Assembly: GCA_964035575.1 (NCBI GenBank) | Contig: OZ037921.1 | Span: forward strand, 764,501 to 828,500 | Length of the DNA stretch: 64,000 bases | Source of the DNA: Rhynchopus sp. YZ270_cl-10 | Lineage: Eukaryota > Euglenozoa > Diplonemea > Diplonemida > Diplonemidae | Direction: 5' to 3' | In this document: positions 55,047 to 64,000 of the stretch, piece after piece | Position numbering within the stretch: the first letter of the stretch is position 1 | Layout of the letters: every line of letters starts with the position of its first letter | The notes under the pieces: generated by a model | Databases searched by the model: none | What the model was told of the DNA's origin: nothing | What the model saw: the letters and a program-made list of their open reading frames with translations, nothing else | Translations under genes and position numbers: made by a program

Positions 55047-55439
55047 CTATGGGGCGCCTCCTCGTCGGGCCGTTAGGGCCCTCCGGTGGCCAGGTTCTTT
55101 CTCTGGGCTTAGAGGCTCGAAGTTCCCCGTCAGATTGGAGCTGGTGTGCTTTATGAGGCTCGCTCGTCTAGATTGAGGCTCGCTCGTCCGGATTGGGCTA
55201 GCTCGTCCGCCTTCGGCTAGACCCTCCGCCTTTGGGTGGGCTCGTGTATCTTCGTTATGTACGTACGGGTTCGATACTCTGGTTGGAGTGTGACAGCACG
55301 TCATTTCTTGAGCACGTTGGTAACACACGAAGTGCAATGGCGATAATGGAAAGATAGATGCCGGCATTGGTGAATTGCTGGAGTTCTGCACAGGAAGCCA
55401 GCATGATGTAGAATCACTGTGTGAACAAAATGACCGTAT
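55047..55439. other. Intergenic DNA, nothing recognised
   Basis: GC-richer at first with short GCTCGCTCGTC and GGCTAG repeats (55150-55220); otherwise unique. No supported gene. Confidence 0.35.
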
Positions 55440-56074
55440 TTTGGTTGAAAATTTGACTTGAAATTTTTTTTCATAATTTGCCCAATCGAAGGTTTCCTTG
55501 GATTTTTTGGGCCATTTTATGACGTACCACGCCCGATTTTGGGCGAAAAAAAAATTTTTTTTTTGGTCAAAAATCGCCTTGTATTACCACTGTATTGGTG
55601 TAGGCTCGTACAGAAGTGTGTTTTGTGTAACCACAGATGGTCAAAACACCCGATTTTTGCATTTTTTTTGCATTTTTTGGTGCCCAAAGACCCACCTCAG
55701 TGGTCGAAATTTTCCCGGAAAAATTTTTTTTTTTTTTTTGAGATTTTTCGATTTTTTGACAAGGCGCTGGCCCATACAAAATGCACTGGTGGTGCAGAAA
55801 ATGGCTGGGGAATAAACTCTAGATGCTCAAAACAGCCCAATTCTTGCTTTTTTTGACTTTTTGGTCCCAGAAGGGTGCCTAGGGTGTAGTGAGCAGGCCT
55901 CAAAAACACTTGCGAAAAAAAAATTGGGATTTTTTTTTTGAGATTTTTTCAAAAATCGACTTGTCTGTGGTAAAAATCACGAAATTTTGGGTTCGCGGAA
56001 CCGCGTTTTAGACCCCCCTAGATGCTCAAAAGTGCCAAATTTTGCTTTTAATGGCCTCAAATCGTCGAAATTAG
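55440..56074. repeat. Degenerate ~195-bp tandem monomers, related to 41526-42309
   Basis: Three recognisable monomers share AGATGGTCAAAACACCC (about 55627), AGATGCTCAAAACAGCCC (about 55819) and AGATGCTCAAAAGTGCC (about 56018), spaced about 190-200 bp, with an earlier diverged one. Between them are TTTTTTTTTGAGATTTTT blocks. The last monomer matches 42224-42280. An old satellite relic. Confidence 0.7.
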
Positions 56075-56393
56075 CCCTATATAGCAGGCACTCCGCTAGG
56101 TACTAAAGTTCTGTTGATTGTCAACAGAACTTTTTGAAAATGGGGAAAAAAAGAAAAAAAAAAAAAGTTCTGCTAAGTGGTTCAGACCCGTTCTACCTGT
56201 CAAAAAAGCTCAGGAGAAGAAGATATGGAGAGGTGAGTGCTCAAACGTCCCAAAAAAGTCAAAATCGGGCGTTGGTAAAAAAAAAAGTTGCGTACCGTGC
56301 GCCTGCGGCGCAAGCATGTACCCCACCAACGTGGACCATCAACAGAATATTTTCAAAATCGGAAATCCTAGCGGAGAGCCTGCTATATAGGGG
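56075..56393. mobile_element. TIR element of about 319 bp, CCCTATATAGCAGGC ends
   Basis: Inverted ends of about 25 bp with a single mismatch (CCCTATATAGCAGGC then CTCCGCTAGG at left; complement at 56368-56393). Just inside the left end is a perfect hairpin AGTTCTGTTGA-TTG-TCAACAGAACT, and a GCGCCTGCGGCGC hairpin lies at about 56300. It is inserted in the ~195-bp monomer relic. No clear target duplication. Confidence 0.7.
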
Positions 56394-56472
56394 CAAAAAA
56401 AAAAAAAAATCGAGGGTCTAGGTATGGAGAGCGAGCACCTTAGAAGGAGATCGGACCAAAAAAGGTACCCTA

Positions 56473-56610
56473 AGGAGGCACGGCACTTTTGTGGAATTTT
56501 GTGGAATTTTGTGGAATTTTTTATAAGGGGAAAAAGTAGAAGTCGAGTTTTTGAAATTCCACAAAATTCCACAAAATTCCACAAAATTCCACAAAAGTGC
56601 CGTGCCTCCT
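56473..56610. mobile_element. Palindromic Tc1/mariner-like MITE (138 bp)
   Basis: About 48-bp inverted arms starting AGGAGGCACGGCACTTTTGT, then repeated GGAATTTTGT units, flanked by TA on both sides (56471-56472 and 56611-56612). The spacer is about 40 bp, so the whole element folds. The arms differ slightly in number of the 10-bp unit (3 versus 4), showing slippage inside the TIR. A lone end of the same family is at 54286. Confidence 0.85.
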
Positions 56611-57271
56611 TAAATTATTTTTTAATTATTCCTGCATCCACAAAAATCGTTGCAATGGTTTCAGAGTGTTGTGACGTTGGGAGTGGAGGGGGGGGGTTGC
56701 TGTTGTTTCAACACGGTTGACTCCCTTCCTTTTCCACGAGCATCTATCTCCCTCTCGTGGACCATGTTACAGCTTAAGGGCCATATTCTGCGCAATAATT
56801 TCCCTCACTAGACATCAAAACACCATGTTACAACATGCGACTGTCTGAGAACTAAGGGGAATGTGTTAAGCCAAGCTGGGCGTATTTAACAAAGGTCTCT
56901 CCACCCAGAAGTTGGGTGCGATACCTTACCCCCCCACATTATTCTGATAACAAAGGGAGCAAATCCTGGGTACCTACAATAATTCTGTGTCACACTGTAT
57001 ACTACAAGATTGCAAAAATGAAAAAGAAAAGAAAATTAAAAGGGAAATAAGTAGAGGGATGTGTGTGTGTATGTGGTAAATAAATTGTACCTATACTCAC
57101 CGCCTCCTTTGGGCGGGAAGTAGCTTTTTTTTCCCCCCCTTTCTCACACACCTCCCCTCTCTCTCCTCCTCTTGGTAACACCAAACAATGAAGCAAAAAA
57201 GAAATCATATTTTTCTCCCTTCTCAGAATCCCTCAAATTCCCAAATTTTTTTTTTTCTTCCAGGGGATAAA
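56611..57271. other. Intergenic / upstream region of the PAN-like gene
   Basis: Unique sequence without a supported gene. It ends in a TTTTTTTTTTTTCTTCCAG tract (AG at 57262-57263), 8 nt before the ATG, which looks like a splice acceptor. Confidence 0.45.
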
Positions 57272-57835
57272 ATGCTGTTTTTTGTATTGAGTTTAATTGG
57301 GTTTGCTGGGTTTGTTGGGGGGAGTCCTGCGACTGATGGTTGGACTGAGGGGGCTTTTGATGAGGACTGTTTTAAGGATGACTTGCGGAAGGTGTGCGGG
57401 TTGGATGACGAGGCTGCTTGCCGTGAGGAATGCGGGAAGGAGCTGCAGTGTTCGGCATATGTATACAACTATAAGGTGGGACCCAGCCCGAAATGGGATG
57501 ACGGATGCTGTTGGTTGAAATCTGGGTGTTCCAACGTCAAGCCCATGACCGGCAAACGTCGTGTTGTAGTACGTCTTTCAACTCTCGCGCTATCCACCCC
57601 AACCGACCTCTCTAAGGCGCTAGACACACACCTCCAAGCCCCACAAACCACTGCCACAGCGCTCTCATCCTTCAAAGAGCAAACCGCCACCTCCACCGAC
57701 ACCATGGCAGCATCCATACAACGCTGGACCGCAGACCTCCCCGCACGCAAAGCAAAACGTGCGGCAGAAGCTGCGCGTCTCGCAAAACTCAGACCAGAGG
57801 ACACAAAATTGGTTCCATTATGGCCAAAGATGTAA
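57272..57835 (+). CDS. Small secreted PAN/Apple-like Cys-rich protein
   Basis: 187 aa from the ATG at 57272, chosen because it opens a signal peptide (MLFFVLSLIGFAGFVGGSPA) and follows a TTCCAG acceptor-like site; an upstream ATG at 57188 lies before that site and is probably not used. Residues 33-86 carry Cys at 33, 42, 50, 54, 60, 79, 80 and 86, with the pattern C..EC....CSAYVYN...CCWLKSGC that resembles PAN/Apple domains (the CxLK end). The second half (100-187) is Ser/Thr/Ala-rich then basic and helical, with no known domain. The TM-free sequence suggests secretion. A GTACGT near 57565 could be an alternative donor. Function unknown. Confidence 0.75.
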   Translation: MLFFVLSLIGFAGFVGGSPATDGWTEGAFDEDCFKDDLRKVCGLDDEAACREECGKELQCSAYVYNYKVGPSPKWDDGCCWLKSGCSNVKPMTGKRRVVVRLSTLALSTPTDLSKALDTHLQAPQTTATALSSFKEQTATSTDTMAASIQRWTADLPARKAKRAAEAARLAKLRPEDTKLVPLWPKM

Positions 57836-58176
57836 ATTGGAATAAACGGGATTTTAAAAACAAAACAAAACGTCGTGGGGGAGGTCTTTTTCTTGGAACG
57901 TTTATTTTTTAGACCGAAATTCTAGCCCACAAAAAAATAGTTGAGAGTTGTATTCCCTCCCCCTTTTTTTTCCTCCTTTTTTCCCCTCTATCCCCCTCTT
58001 TCTATTTCTTTAAATCACAGAAAATATACACAAAATCTGTCATCCCTCCTACAATAGTTTCCTCCTCGAAGGATAATTTTGGATCGAGGGGTTTTCTGTT
58101 TCAGTTTCTGCTTCTCTCCTTTTTGATTGAAAACAAAAGGGATAAAGGGGACAACATTTGAAGGGTTTTTTTTTAG

Positions 58177-58986
58177 ATGGGAGATGCTGAGGTACTGCAG
58201 AATAGGAGAGAGGCGTTTGAGATGTTCGCCTCAAATGGGATGATACATGCCTGCGATTTGGGGGTTTGTTTGAATGCAGCAGGATTTAAGCGTATTGACG
58301 ATCGTCTTATGGGAAGCCTCAAACAGCGTTTTTTTGGGGCAGAACAACAGGCCGCACCGTTCCGTATCTTTTCAAGCATATGCGATGGACTTTCGAACCG
58401 CCCTCCTGTTCCTCTCCCACATCAGACACATCATCCAATTCCTCCGCCAGTTGAGCCAGAAAATCTTCGCTCTTTTCCTTCTACCTCCTCTGCATTCCCT
58501 TCACGGCAAACCAGCGCAATGCGATCTGCGACGTCAAATGGACCGAAAGATTTTCCTTCACAATATCGGTTTGGACAAAAGGAAAAGCAACAACCTGTAA
58601 CAGGAGAGGTTTTCAGGCAGTTGGATGCGTTGCAAAGAGAGGTGAATAAGGAGAAGGCGAGGAGCGCTGCTTTGCAGCATAGTTTGAATCAAATGGCAAA
58701 GGCGCAGGCGCAGGCGGCAGCGCCGATGTCCTTCAGTGCTGCGGTGGAGGAGGTGGCGCAAAAAGGCATAGAAGCCTGCTCTGAAGACGCAGTTACCGTG
58801 TGCATATCACATATCCGTACCCTCAAGCGTGCAGACGCGATGGAAGTATTGGGTTCGTCAGACCCCGAAGCAGGCAAGCGTCTCATGGCACGTCTCCACC
58901 CAGATCGTGTCGTAGTGGAGTGCGCGAAGGTGATGCTGCAACGCAGATTCCAGCTAGTCAACCATTGCAGGAATTTGTTGAGTTGA
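58177..58986 (+). CDS. Protein with C-terminal J-like (HPD) domain
   Basis: 269 aa, ATG immediately after TTTTTTTTTAG (AG at 58175-58176), TGA stop. N-terminus (10-55) is helical, EF-hand-like in spacing but without acidic loop residues. The middle (75-140) is Pro/Ser/His-rich and disordered. About 145-185 is a short coiled-coil-like segment. The C-terminal 75 residues (AMEVLGSSDPEAGKRLMARL, then HPDRV at 241-245, then FQLVNHCRNLL) follow the J-domain pattern of 'vLG...L...HPD', placed at the very end as in auxilin-type J proteins. It is probably an Hsp70 co-chaperone. Another frame across 58365-58500 also looks protein-like (MDFRTALLFLSHIRHIIQFL), so an unrecognised intron there is possible. 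Confidence 0.75.
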   Translation: MGDAEVLQNRREAFEMFASNGMIHACDLGVCLNAAGFKRIDDRLMGSLKQRFFGAEQQAAPFRIFSSICDGLSNRPPVPLPHQTHHPIPPPVEPENLRSFPSTSSAFPSRQTSAMRSATSNGPKDFPSQYRFGQKEKQQPVTGEVFRQLDALQREVNKEKARSAALQHSLNQMAKAQAQAAAPMSFSAAVEEVAQKGIEACSEDAVTVCISHIRTLKRADAMEVLGSSDPEAGKRLMARLHPDRVVVECAKVMLQRRFQLVNHCRNLLS

Positions 58987-59041
58987 GGTGGATTTGGGAA
59001 AAAAAAGGAAAAAAAAAAAAAATCTTTAAAAAAAGATTGAG

Positions 59042-59142
59042 TGGTGCTTTCGGATGTCGGTCAACGACCTGTCAATATCAGGGGGTGTGTATAGAGTCCC
59101 TGTGTCAGCGACCTGTCAATATCGACCCCTCCCGGAGCACCA
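59042..59142 (-). mobile_element. 101-bp MITE, TGGTGCTCCGG family, copy 3 (inverted)
   Basis: Ends TGGTGCTTTCGGATG and CCTCCCGGAGCACCA, opposite orientation to the other two copies, with a perfect TTGAG duplication (59037-59041 and 59143-59147). It lies 56 bp past the stop of the J-like gene, probably in its 3'UTR. The TTGAG target equals that of the unrelated MITE at 6371. Confidence 0.88.
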
Positions 59143-59147
59143 TTGAG

Positions 59148-59607
59148 GTGACAGATTTTGAAGTAACGAAGTGCTAAGGGCATTTTTGACCTTTTTTTTT
59201 TAGATTATAAACCTATATTTGTATGTTATTGCCTCTCTATCTCATTCCCTTTCTCTCCTAAATATCTTCCCCCTGGATGTATTGTACGGTAGTCCTTTTT
59301 GTTTAGAATAAAAGAAAATAAGAACTCCCGTTTTTTAAGTTATTGCTTTTTATCCTATTTGGTTCTTCCCTTTTAAAAAAACAATACACAAAAACCAACC
59401 AGAATACCTTCCCACCTACACAAAGCGAAGTCCCGCTCTCACCTCTCTGCTACCTACTAGATACTAGATTTTGTTATTGTGTGTTGTTGATCTTTCCCCT
59501 TCCCCCCTGCTCACCTCCTTCTCCGCCCCTACCACTTACTGCCTACGCTTTGTCTCACAAAGCCCTGACCTGTGGTTTAGAGTTTTTTTTTTAGCAAAAA
59601 AGTTACA
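59148..59607. other. Intergenic, upstream of eIF4E
   Basis: No gene. Ends in a T-run and TTTTTTTTTTAG (AG at 59593-59594), 13 nt before the eIF4E start. Confidence 0.4.
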
Positions 59608-61312
59608 ATGACTGACGCCGCAAAACACCCGTTGGAAAACAAATGGACCATCTGGTACGATTCCAAGAAAACCATCGTGGATGAGACGAACTGGGAAAAG
59701 AACCTGCAAAAGGTGTGTTCTACCACTCACGTTATCTGCTTCATATACAACTCACCAAGGGCTTCGTACCCCATGGACGGTGTCTTTTTCATCCGTCTTT
59801 CACAATATTTTTCTTTGGTAGATTTTACGAGACATGCGGCTTTCAAAAATGCTCTATTCTTTGTGGGGGAACCCTTTGTATAGGGTACTAATGGGTAAAT
59901 GGCCACAAGGTAGAAGAATATGCACGAATGACCTTTCCACCACCACTAATTACTACAGGTTTCCGATTTCGACACTGTTGAAGATTTCTGGGGAACATAC
60001 AACCATATCAAGCGTCCGAACGCACTTGAATTTGGCGCAAATTACCATGTGTTTAAGAGTGGCATCAAACCGATGTGGGAAGACAAAGCAAACAAGGCGG
60101 GGGGACGTTTCCTCATTGTAGTGGCGGCCAACACGGACATGGAGAGACTGAACGACATATGGGAGCGTCTGTTGCTAGCGATGATCGGTGTGCTTTTCCC
60201 CACTCCCTTATGCCACACTCCCCATTTTTCTCAATATTCGAACACATGGGGGCACGTTTATCTGTCAAGCCTTCTTTTTCTTTCTTTTTTGATGACAACG
60301 CGCCAGCGATTTCCAAGCCACCACCCTGCCTTTCATTTCGTTGAATGCCTCTGAACAGGACGTCTTTCTTTAGCTTAGCTACGTTCTCGTCTATACTCTT
60401 AAAGGGTAGACCGTTTTTTCTTGAGGTTACTAAGTGAGGTTTACTAAGTACGCGAGGCTTAGGTTCATCTTATAAACAATTCCTTTATCGCATTATTGCA
60501 TACCCATTATTGCATTTCCTTTATCCCTCCACCCACCACACCCCATCACACCCCATCATGATACAGGCGAGTCCTTAGAAGAGAACGTGCCCACATTGGA
60601 GGGAGACCTCAGCCATGTGACCGGAGCTGTGCTCGGGAGAAGACGTGCACAGACGAAGATTGCGATATGGACACGCGACTGCAAAACACAGGAGGCGCTT
60701 GACCGGCTGAAGGAGTCTCTTGTGTCCACACTCCAGGTATGCGTTCGTTTAACCCCTTTTTTTGAAGTGAGCGGAGGGCATATCAGAAACCACAGCTATC
60801 CGTCGTAATATCTGTGGTTTCTGCCGTTTCTCTCCTTTTAGGAGTGGTTTTGCCATTGCGGAGACACCTAACCATTTCCCCACTCCTACCTTTTCGCTGT
60901 GCGGAAAGCCGTCCCAACACCTTTCACATGATAGACCTTCATAGCGGTTCAGGAGGAAGTACCACAAAAGGGCATGATGAAATTTAACGTCCAGCCCAGG
61001 ACTTTGATGAGAGTGGGGCTTTGTGTCGATGTTTCAACTGCAAAAAAGCAAAAGAGCAATTTACCAAAAAAAAAAACTAGACTTCCAAATAATGGCAGAG
61101 GGAGGTTTTGGGTCATTTGACGACCTTTTTTTTTTTTTGGATGCCATGATTGCTGCCTTCGTTTCGTCAGAAAAGAATGTATATGAAACAATGGATGCCA
61201 CATATTCTATTGACTGCAAGTACCCTTTTCTTGAACTTATTCTCAATAACACTCCATCCTTCCACAGCTCCGAAGCGATACCAACATGACATACGAAGCC
61301 CACCAGAAGTAG
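59608..61312 (+). CDS. eIF4E: Translation initiation factor eIF4E (4 exons)
   Basis: Join 59608-59712, 59959-60187, 60567-60736, 61268-61312; introns of 246, 379 and 531 bp with GTGTGT, GTGTGC and GTATGC donors and TACAG, TACAG and CACAG acceptors. 182 aa, TAG stop. It binds the mRNA 5' cap in the cytoplasm and recruits eIF4G. It aligns end to end with the eIF4E core: HPLENKWTIWYDS, FDTVEDFWGTYNHIKRP, GIKPMWEDKANKAGGRF, RLLLAMIGES and TKIAIWTRD. The cap-stacking Trp pair corresponds to W29 and W75, with E76 for the guanine; the usual Trp after GGR is Phe86. It lacks the long N-terminal tail of animal eIF4E and ends soon after YEAHQK (the human GYQSHAD region). The third intron contains AT-rich sequence only. 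Confidence 0.96.
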
Positions 61313-62694
61313 ATTCAAAAAAAGGCACAAAAAAAATAAAAATAAAATGAAGAGGGGAAGTATTTAGAGTGAAGGCCACCCAACACATTTGAGCAAAAAC
61401 TTTTTTTTTTTTTTGGAAGAGGTCTTCCTGGGACTTTGGGAGTGAATGCGGGATGGGGAGGGAGCCGGATTGTGCACAAATCTGTTTGTTTTTTCATTTT
61501 TCATTTTTTCATTTTTTCATTTTTCATTTTGAGATTTTTAAATTTATATTTCACGGGAAAAGGTCTCCTGTTCCGCCCCCATTCGCCACTGTGTATTTGT
61601 GAATGCACAATGCAGGGAGTAAACAACTGAAGCAAAAAAGCAGACCAGGAGGAGTTTTGTTTTTTTTTCTCCGCAACCTCCATGTCACCTTTTTTTATAA
61701 TAAAAAAATCTCTCGTGCAGATGAACACCTCCAGCCCCCGTCCTGTGCGTTTCAAACAGAAAGCACTATTAAATAACTTTTCAAAAAGAAGAAAAAAAAA
61801 AAACTACTTTTAAAGTATGACAACGTTTGACCCCCTTCCCCTCTTTTCTTTATAGCTTTTCAAAAAAAAAACAAGAAAAACAAACACAAAATCAAGGATA
61901 AAATCGAAAATACCGATTATTAGTTTATGTGGTGTGGCACGTTCAGCAGCTTTTGGTACATTTGAACAACATGTGAAGCACATAAAAAATTGATCTAATT
62001 TTTGGAGCGTGTCCACACCTTTATGGAAAAATTTAAAAAAAAGAAGAAAAAAAATCTTTTAAGTACAATAGCCTTCGGGCGACATTGAGTACAGATCCTG
62101 CACATAGCAGGTGATTGTTGACACAATAAAAAACGTCCTCCGTCCGGAGTGCCCTTGTTTTTCAATGTTTTTTTTTACTCCTTACGGACGGCAAGCCATG
62201 TGAGTGGCTCGCGGCGTCCGTAAGGGATTTCAAATACAAATGTAATAAATTACATTGGGAGAGATGGTTCAAACAGGAGAGAGTGCGGATAAAACAACAA
62301 CAGTAAAAAAAAAAAGTTTAAAAAAAGTTTTCAAAAAGTAAATAAAAAAGCAACACCAACAACAACAAACAAACATAGTAATTGTCAATATGACAAGAAA
62401 AAAAGGGGGAAAAAAAATCCCCCAACGATGAGCTCATTAAAAAAGAGCAACAAATATGAATTGAGAGGAGTGGGTATGGGTAACAAGAGGAGGGTTTTCA
62501 AAGACAACATTGCAAAACAAAGAAAAGCAGAAGAAAAAAAAGTATCGTAAAAAAAAAAAAAATTGTACAGAGCACTTTCAGATGTTCTGTACAGAAATAC
62601 AGCGGAAACTAATTTAAAAAAAAACAAAATAGCTGTTCCACAAATACTAAAGGGTTGCCATATCTTTTTCCCCCCTCACCAAATCGTCTTCCTT
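61313..62694. other. Intergenic DNA, mostly homopolymer-rich
   Basis: No supported gene. Includes a CATTTTT-type repeat (61493-61530) and the inverted copy B of the structured repeat at 62057-62132. Confidence 0.45.
62057..62132 (-). other. Dispersed structured repeat, copy B (possible non-coding RNA)
   Basis: Inverse copy of 8674-8751. On the minus strand the conserved part is followed by a run of eight T, a possible RNA polymerase III terminator, which copy A lacks. Stems CCTGC/GCAGG and GCC-CGAA-GGC are kept while the first loop changes. Confidence 0.4.
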
Positions 62695-62881
62695 CACGAC
62701 GGGATCCAGTGACAAGTGACAAGTGAAAATGACAAGTGAAAAAGATGACAAGTGAATGCCAAGTGATTTGCCTACAGCCCAGTGGAAAGTCACTTGCCAT
62801 GACGAGTGACTTATTTGTCATATTCATGACAAGTGAAATGATATGTGTTTCACTTGCCACTTGCCACTGGGTCCCATCGTG
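62695..62881. mobile_element. MITE-like fold-back with GACAAGTGA units (187 bp)
   Basis: Inverted ends of about 34 bp: CACGACGGGATCCAGTGACA at left versus, inverted, CACGATGGGACCCAGTGGCA at right, both followed by AGTG(A/G)CAAGTGAAA. The interior is further GACAAGTGA/TCACTTG units. Differences between the arms are transitions (C/T, A/G), as expected from decay. No sure target duplication. It ends 170 bp before the next gene. Confidence 0.7.
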
Positions 62882-63051
62882 TTCACTCATATCGTCCCCT
62901 CTCCCTCCCTCCCACAGATATTTCTCATCAACACAACACCTCAGTTTCTCCCCCTTCCCCACTCATTTCTTTGGGGGAGGTCCCTCTCTCTCCCCCCTTC
63001 CCCATCTCTCCTTCTTTCTTTTCCTCCGACATTTTTTTTTTTCTCTTTTAG

Positions 63052-63868
63052 ATGGCTACCGAAAAGAATGTGGACATGATGGATGATATGTCTGTGAGCT
63101 TGGAGCTGCCAGAGGTTTTGGCATGGGACTCTGCAGATGATGGCGTCTTATCTGATATCCCTGGATCTGCTGCAGAGAAGAGAATGGAGACGTCGCGCCA
63201 TTCAACTAAGAAATCCCGTAACTATCAACAACAGGACGACAATGCCTCGGCTGTCTCTGTGAAGGATACGATGTTGTACCACATCATGAGTATCCATGCT
63301 GTGCTTGGGTTTCTTCTGTTTTCTGCTATCGGAGTCTCTGTGCTTGCCTCTGAACTGCTTGGTTCTACAGCATGCGACAAAGCGTTGGATCATTGGCAAG
63401 GAACATCTGATCTGAGTACCTCCCTTCTGGAGAATTCTGCAACGAAGTCGTTAGATATGATCGGATCAGAGTTGTTGGGGTTTGCTGCAGTGGGGGTGAC
63501 AGAGGGGATTAGGGGGTACATCGCTTCGGGGTTCACGTCTGCGAAGGGGTTAAGGCTATTGGTGACAGAGCATTTGTCTGGGGTGGAGTTGCGGACCGAA
63601 AACTGGTGGGACACTGCGGCAAAGCATCTCTGGGCACAAGCCGCGCAGCTTGACGAAAGCTCGCCAGTGGTCGTCACCTCTCTCATTGCGCACGGCCGTG
63701 AGCTCTTCTACTACGTTGCAAGTACCCGCCCCCGTGTAAATGGAACCTCTCTCATCACCCACGTCTTCCTCGATGATTTTAACAGCTCCAACTCCGTCAT
63801 GGGCACCGCAGAACCAGGAACTGGTTTACTTTATACAGGAAATCCAGAGAAATATCCGTTCAAACGAA
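63052..63868 (+). CDS. Membrane receptor-like protein, N-terminal exon (runs off the window)
   Basis: ATG directly after a pyrimidine tract TTTTTTTTTTCTCTTTTAG (AG at 63050-63051). The first exon gives 272 codons; the exon probably ends at 63868 before GTATGT, and the frame stops 32 nt later in the intron. Acidic, Ser-rich N-terminus (1-70), one TM helix (about 78-103, MSIHAVLGFLLFSAIGVSVL), then about 170 residues with two N-glycosylation sites (NGT at 230, NSS-type at 244) and Trp-rich WW/LW motifs, probably an extracellular or lumenal sensor domain. Such layouts precede cyclase, kinase or PAS modules in protist sensors, but nothing downstream is visible. Family not identified. Confidence 0.7.
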
Positions 63869-64000
63869 GTATGTGTTTCTTTTCTTTACCCTTAAAGGAC
63901 TAACTTCCACTCCATTGTGTGAGTCTCCAGTGGAAATAATATATTTTTTTTGTGTAAAAAATAGATCGGGTAGACAGCGATTAGGGGAAAGGGTGTAGGT

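Overview
The window looks like nuclear DNA of a unicellular eukaryote (protist) of unresolved lineage. GC-rich exons sit in AT-rich, homopolymer-rich intergenic DNA. Five spliceosomal introns (GT..AG) can be placed exactly, and a sixth donor is visible near the right edge. TGA and TAA both serve as stops, so the code looks standard apart from one probable UGA-selenocysteine codon. No prokaryotic features were seen, and no autonomous transposase, retroelement or virus-like element was recognised.

Layout. 0.1-2.7 kb: minus-strand gene for a DysF/FYVE-like/C2/multi-pass membrane protein. 2.8-19.5 kb: gene-free DNA full of small non-autonomous DNA transposons (MITEs), many with terminal inverted repeats (TIRs) and target-site duplications (TSDs) that can be read directly. 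19.5-25.7 kb: minus-strand gene for a giant type I surface protein (signal peptide, mucin-like Thr/Pro stalk, discoidin-like domain, 15 EGF-like modules, one TM helix). 26.4-44.5 kb: a symmetric repeat locus. Two arrays of the same 38-bp minisatellite, both 48 units and both 1,821 bp long, flank a 14.3-kb block. That block is mostly about 54.7 nearly identical copies of a 218-bp satellite rich in palindromes and CACGTG sites, ending in a fold-back hairpin. 44.5-47.8 kb: a Mutator-like element with a 9-bp TSD next to a 5-bp-TSD element holding a 7-bp microsatellite. 48.3-64 kb: six plus-strand genes, namely an EF-hand protein (2 exons), a SelS/VIMP-like selenoprotein (2 exons), a small secreted PAN-like protein, a protein with a C-terminal J-like HPD motif, eIF4E (4 exons), and the start of a membrane receptor-like protein. 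These are again interspersed with MITEs.

All eight genes point away from the central satellite locus, so the satellite occupies a divergent strand-switch region. Four plus-strand genes have a poly-pyrimidine tract plus AG 0-14 nt upstream of their ATG. That would fit spliced-leader trans-splicing or 5'UTR introns. The genes share no obvious pathway: two concern ER/membrane biology (DysF-FYVE-C2 and SelS), one is translation initiation, and three are surface, secreted or membrane proteins. The main biological interest is the repeat architecture: tandem arrays born inside TIR elements, a symmetric satellite locus, and a transposon-borne hairpin that could make small RNAs.
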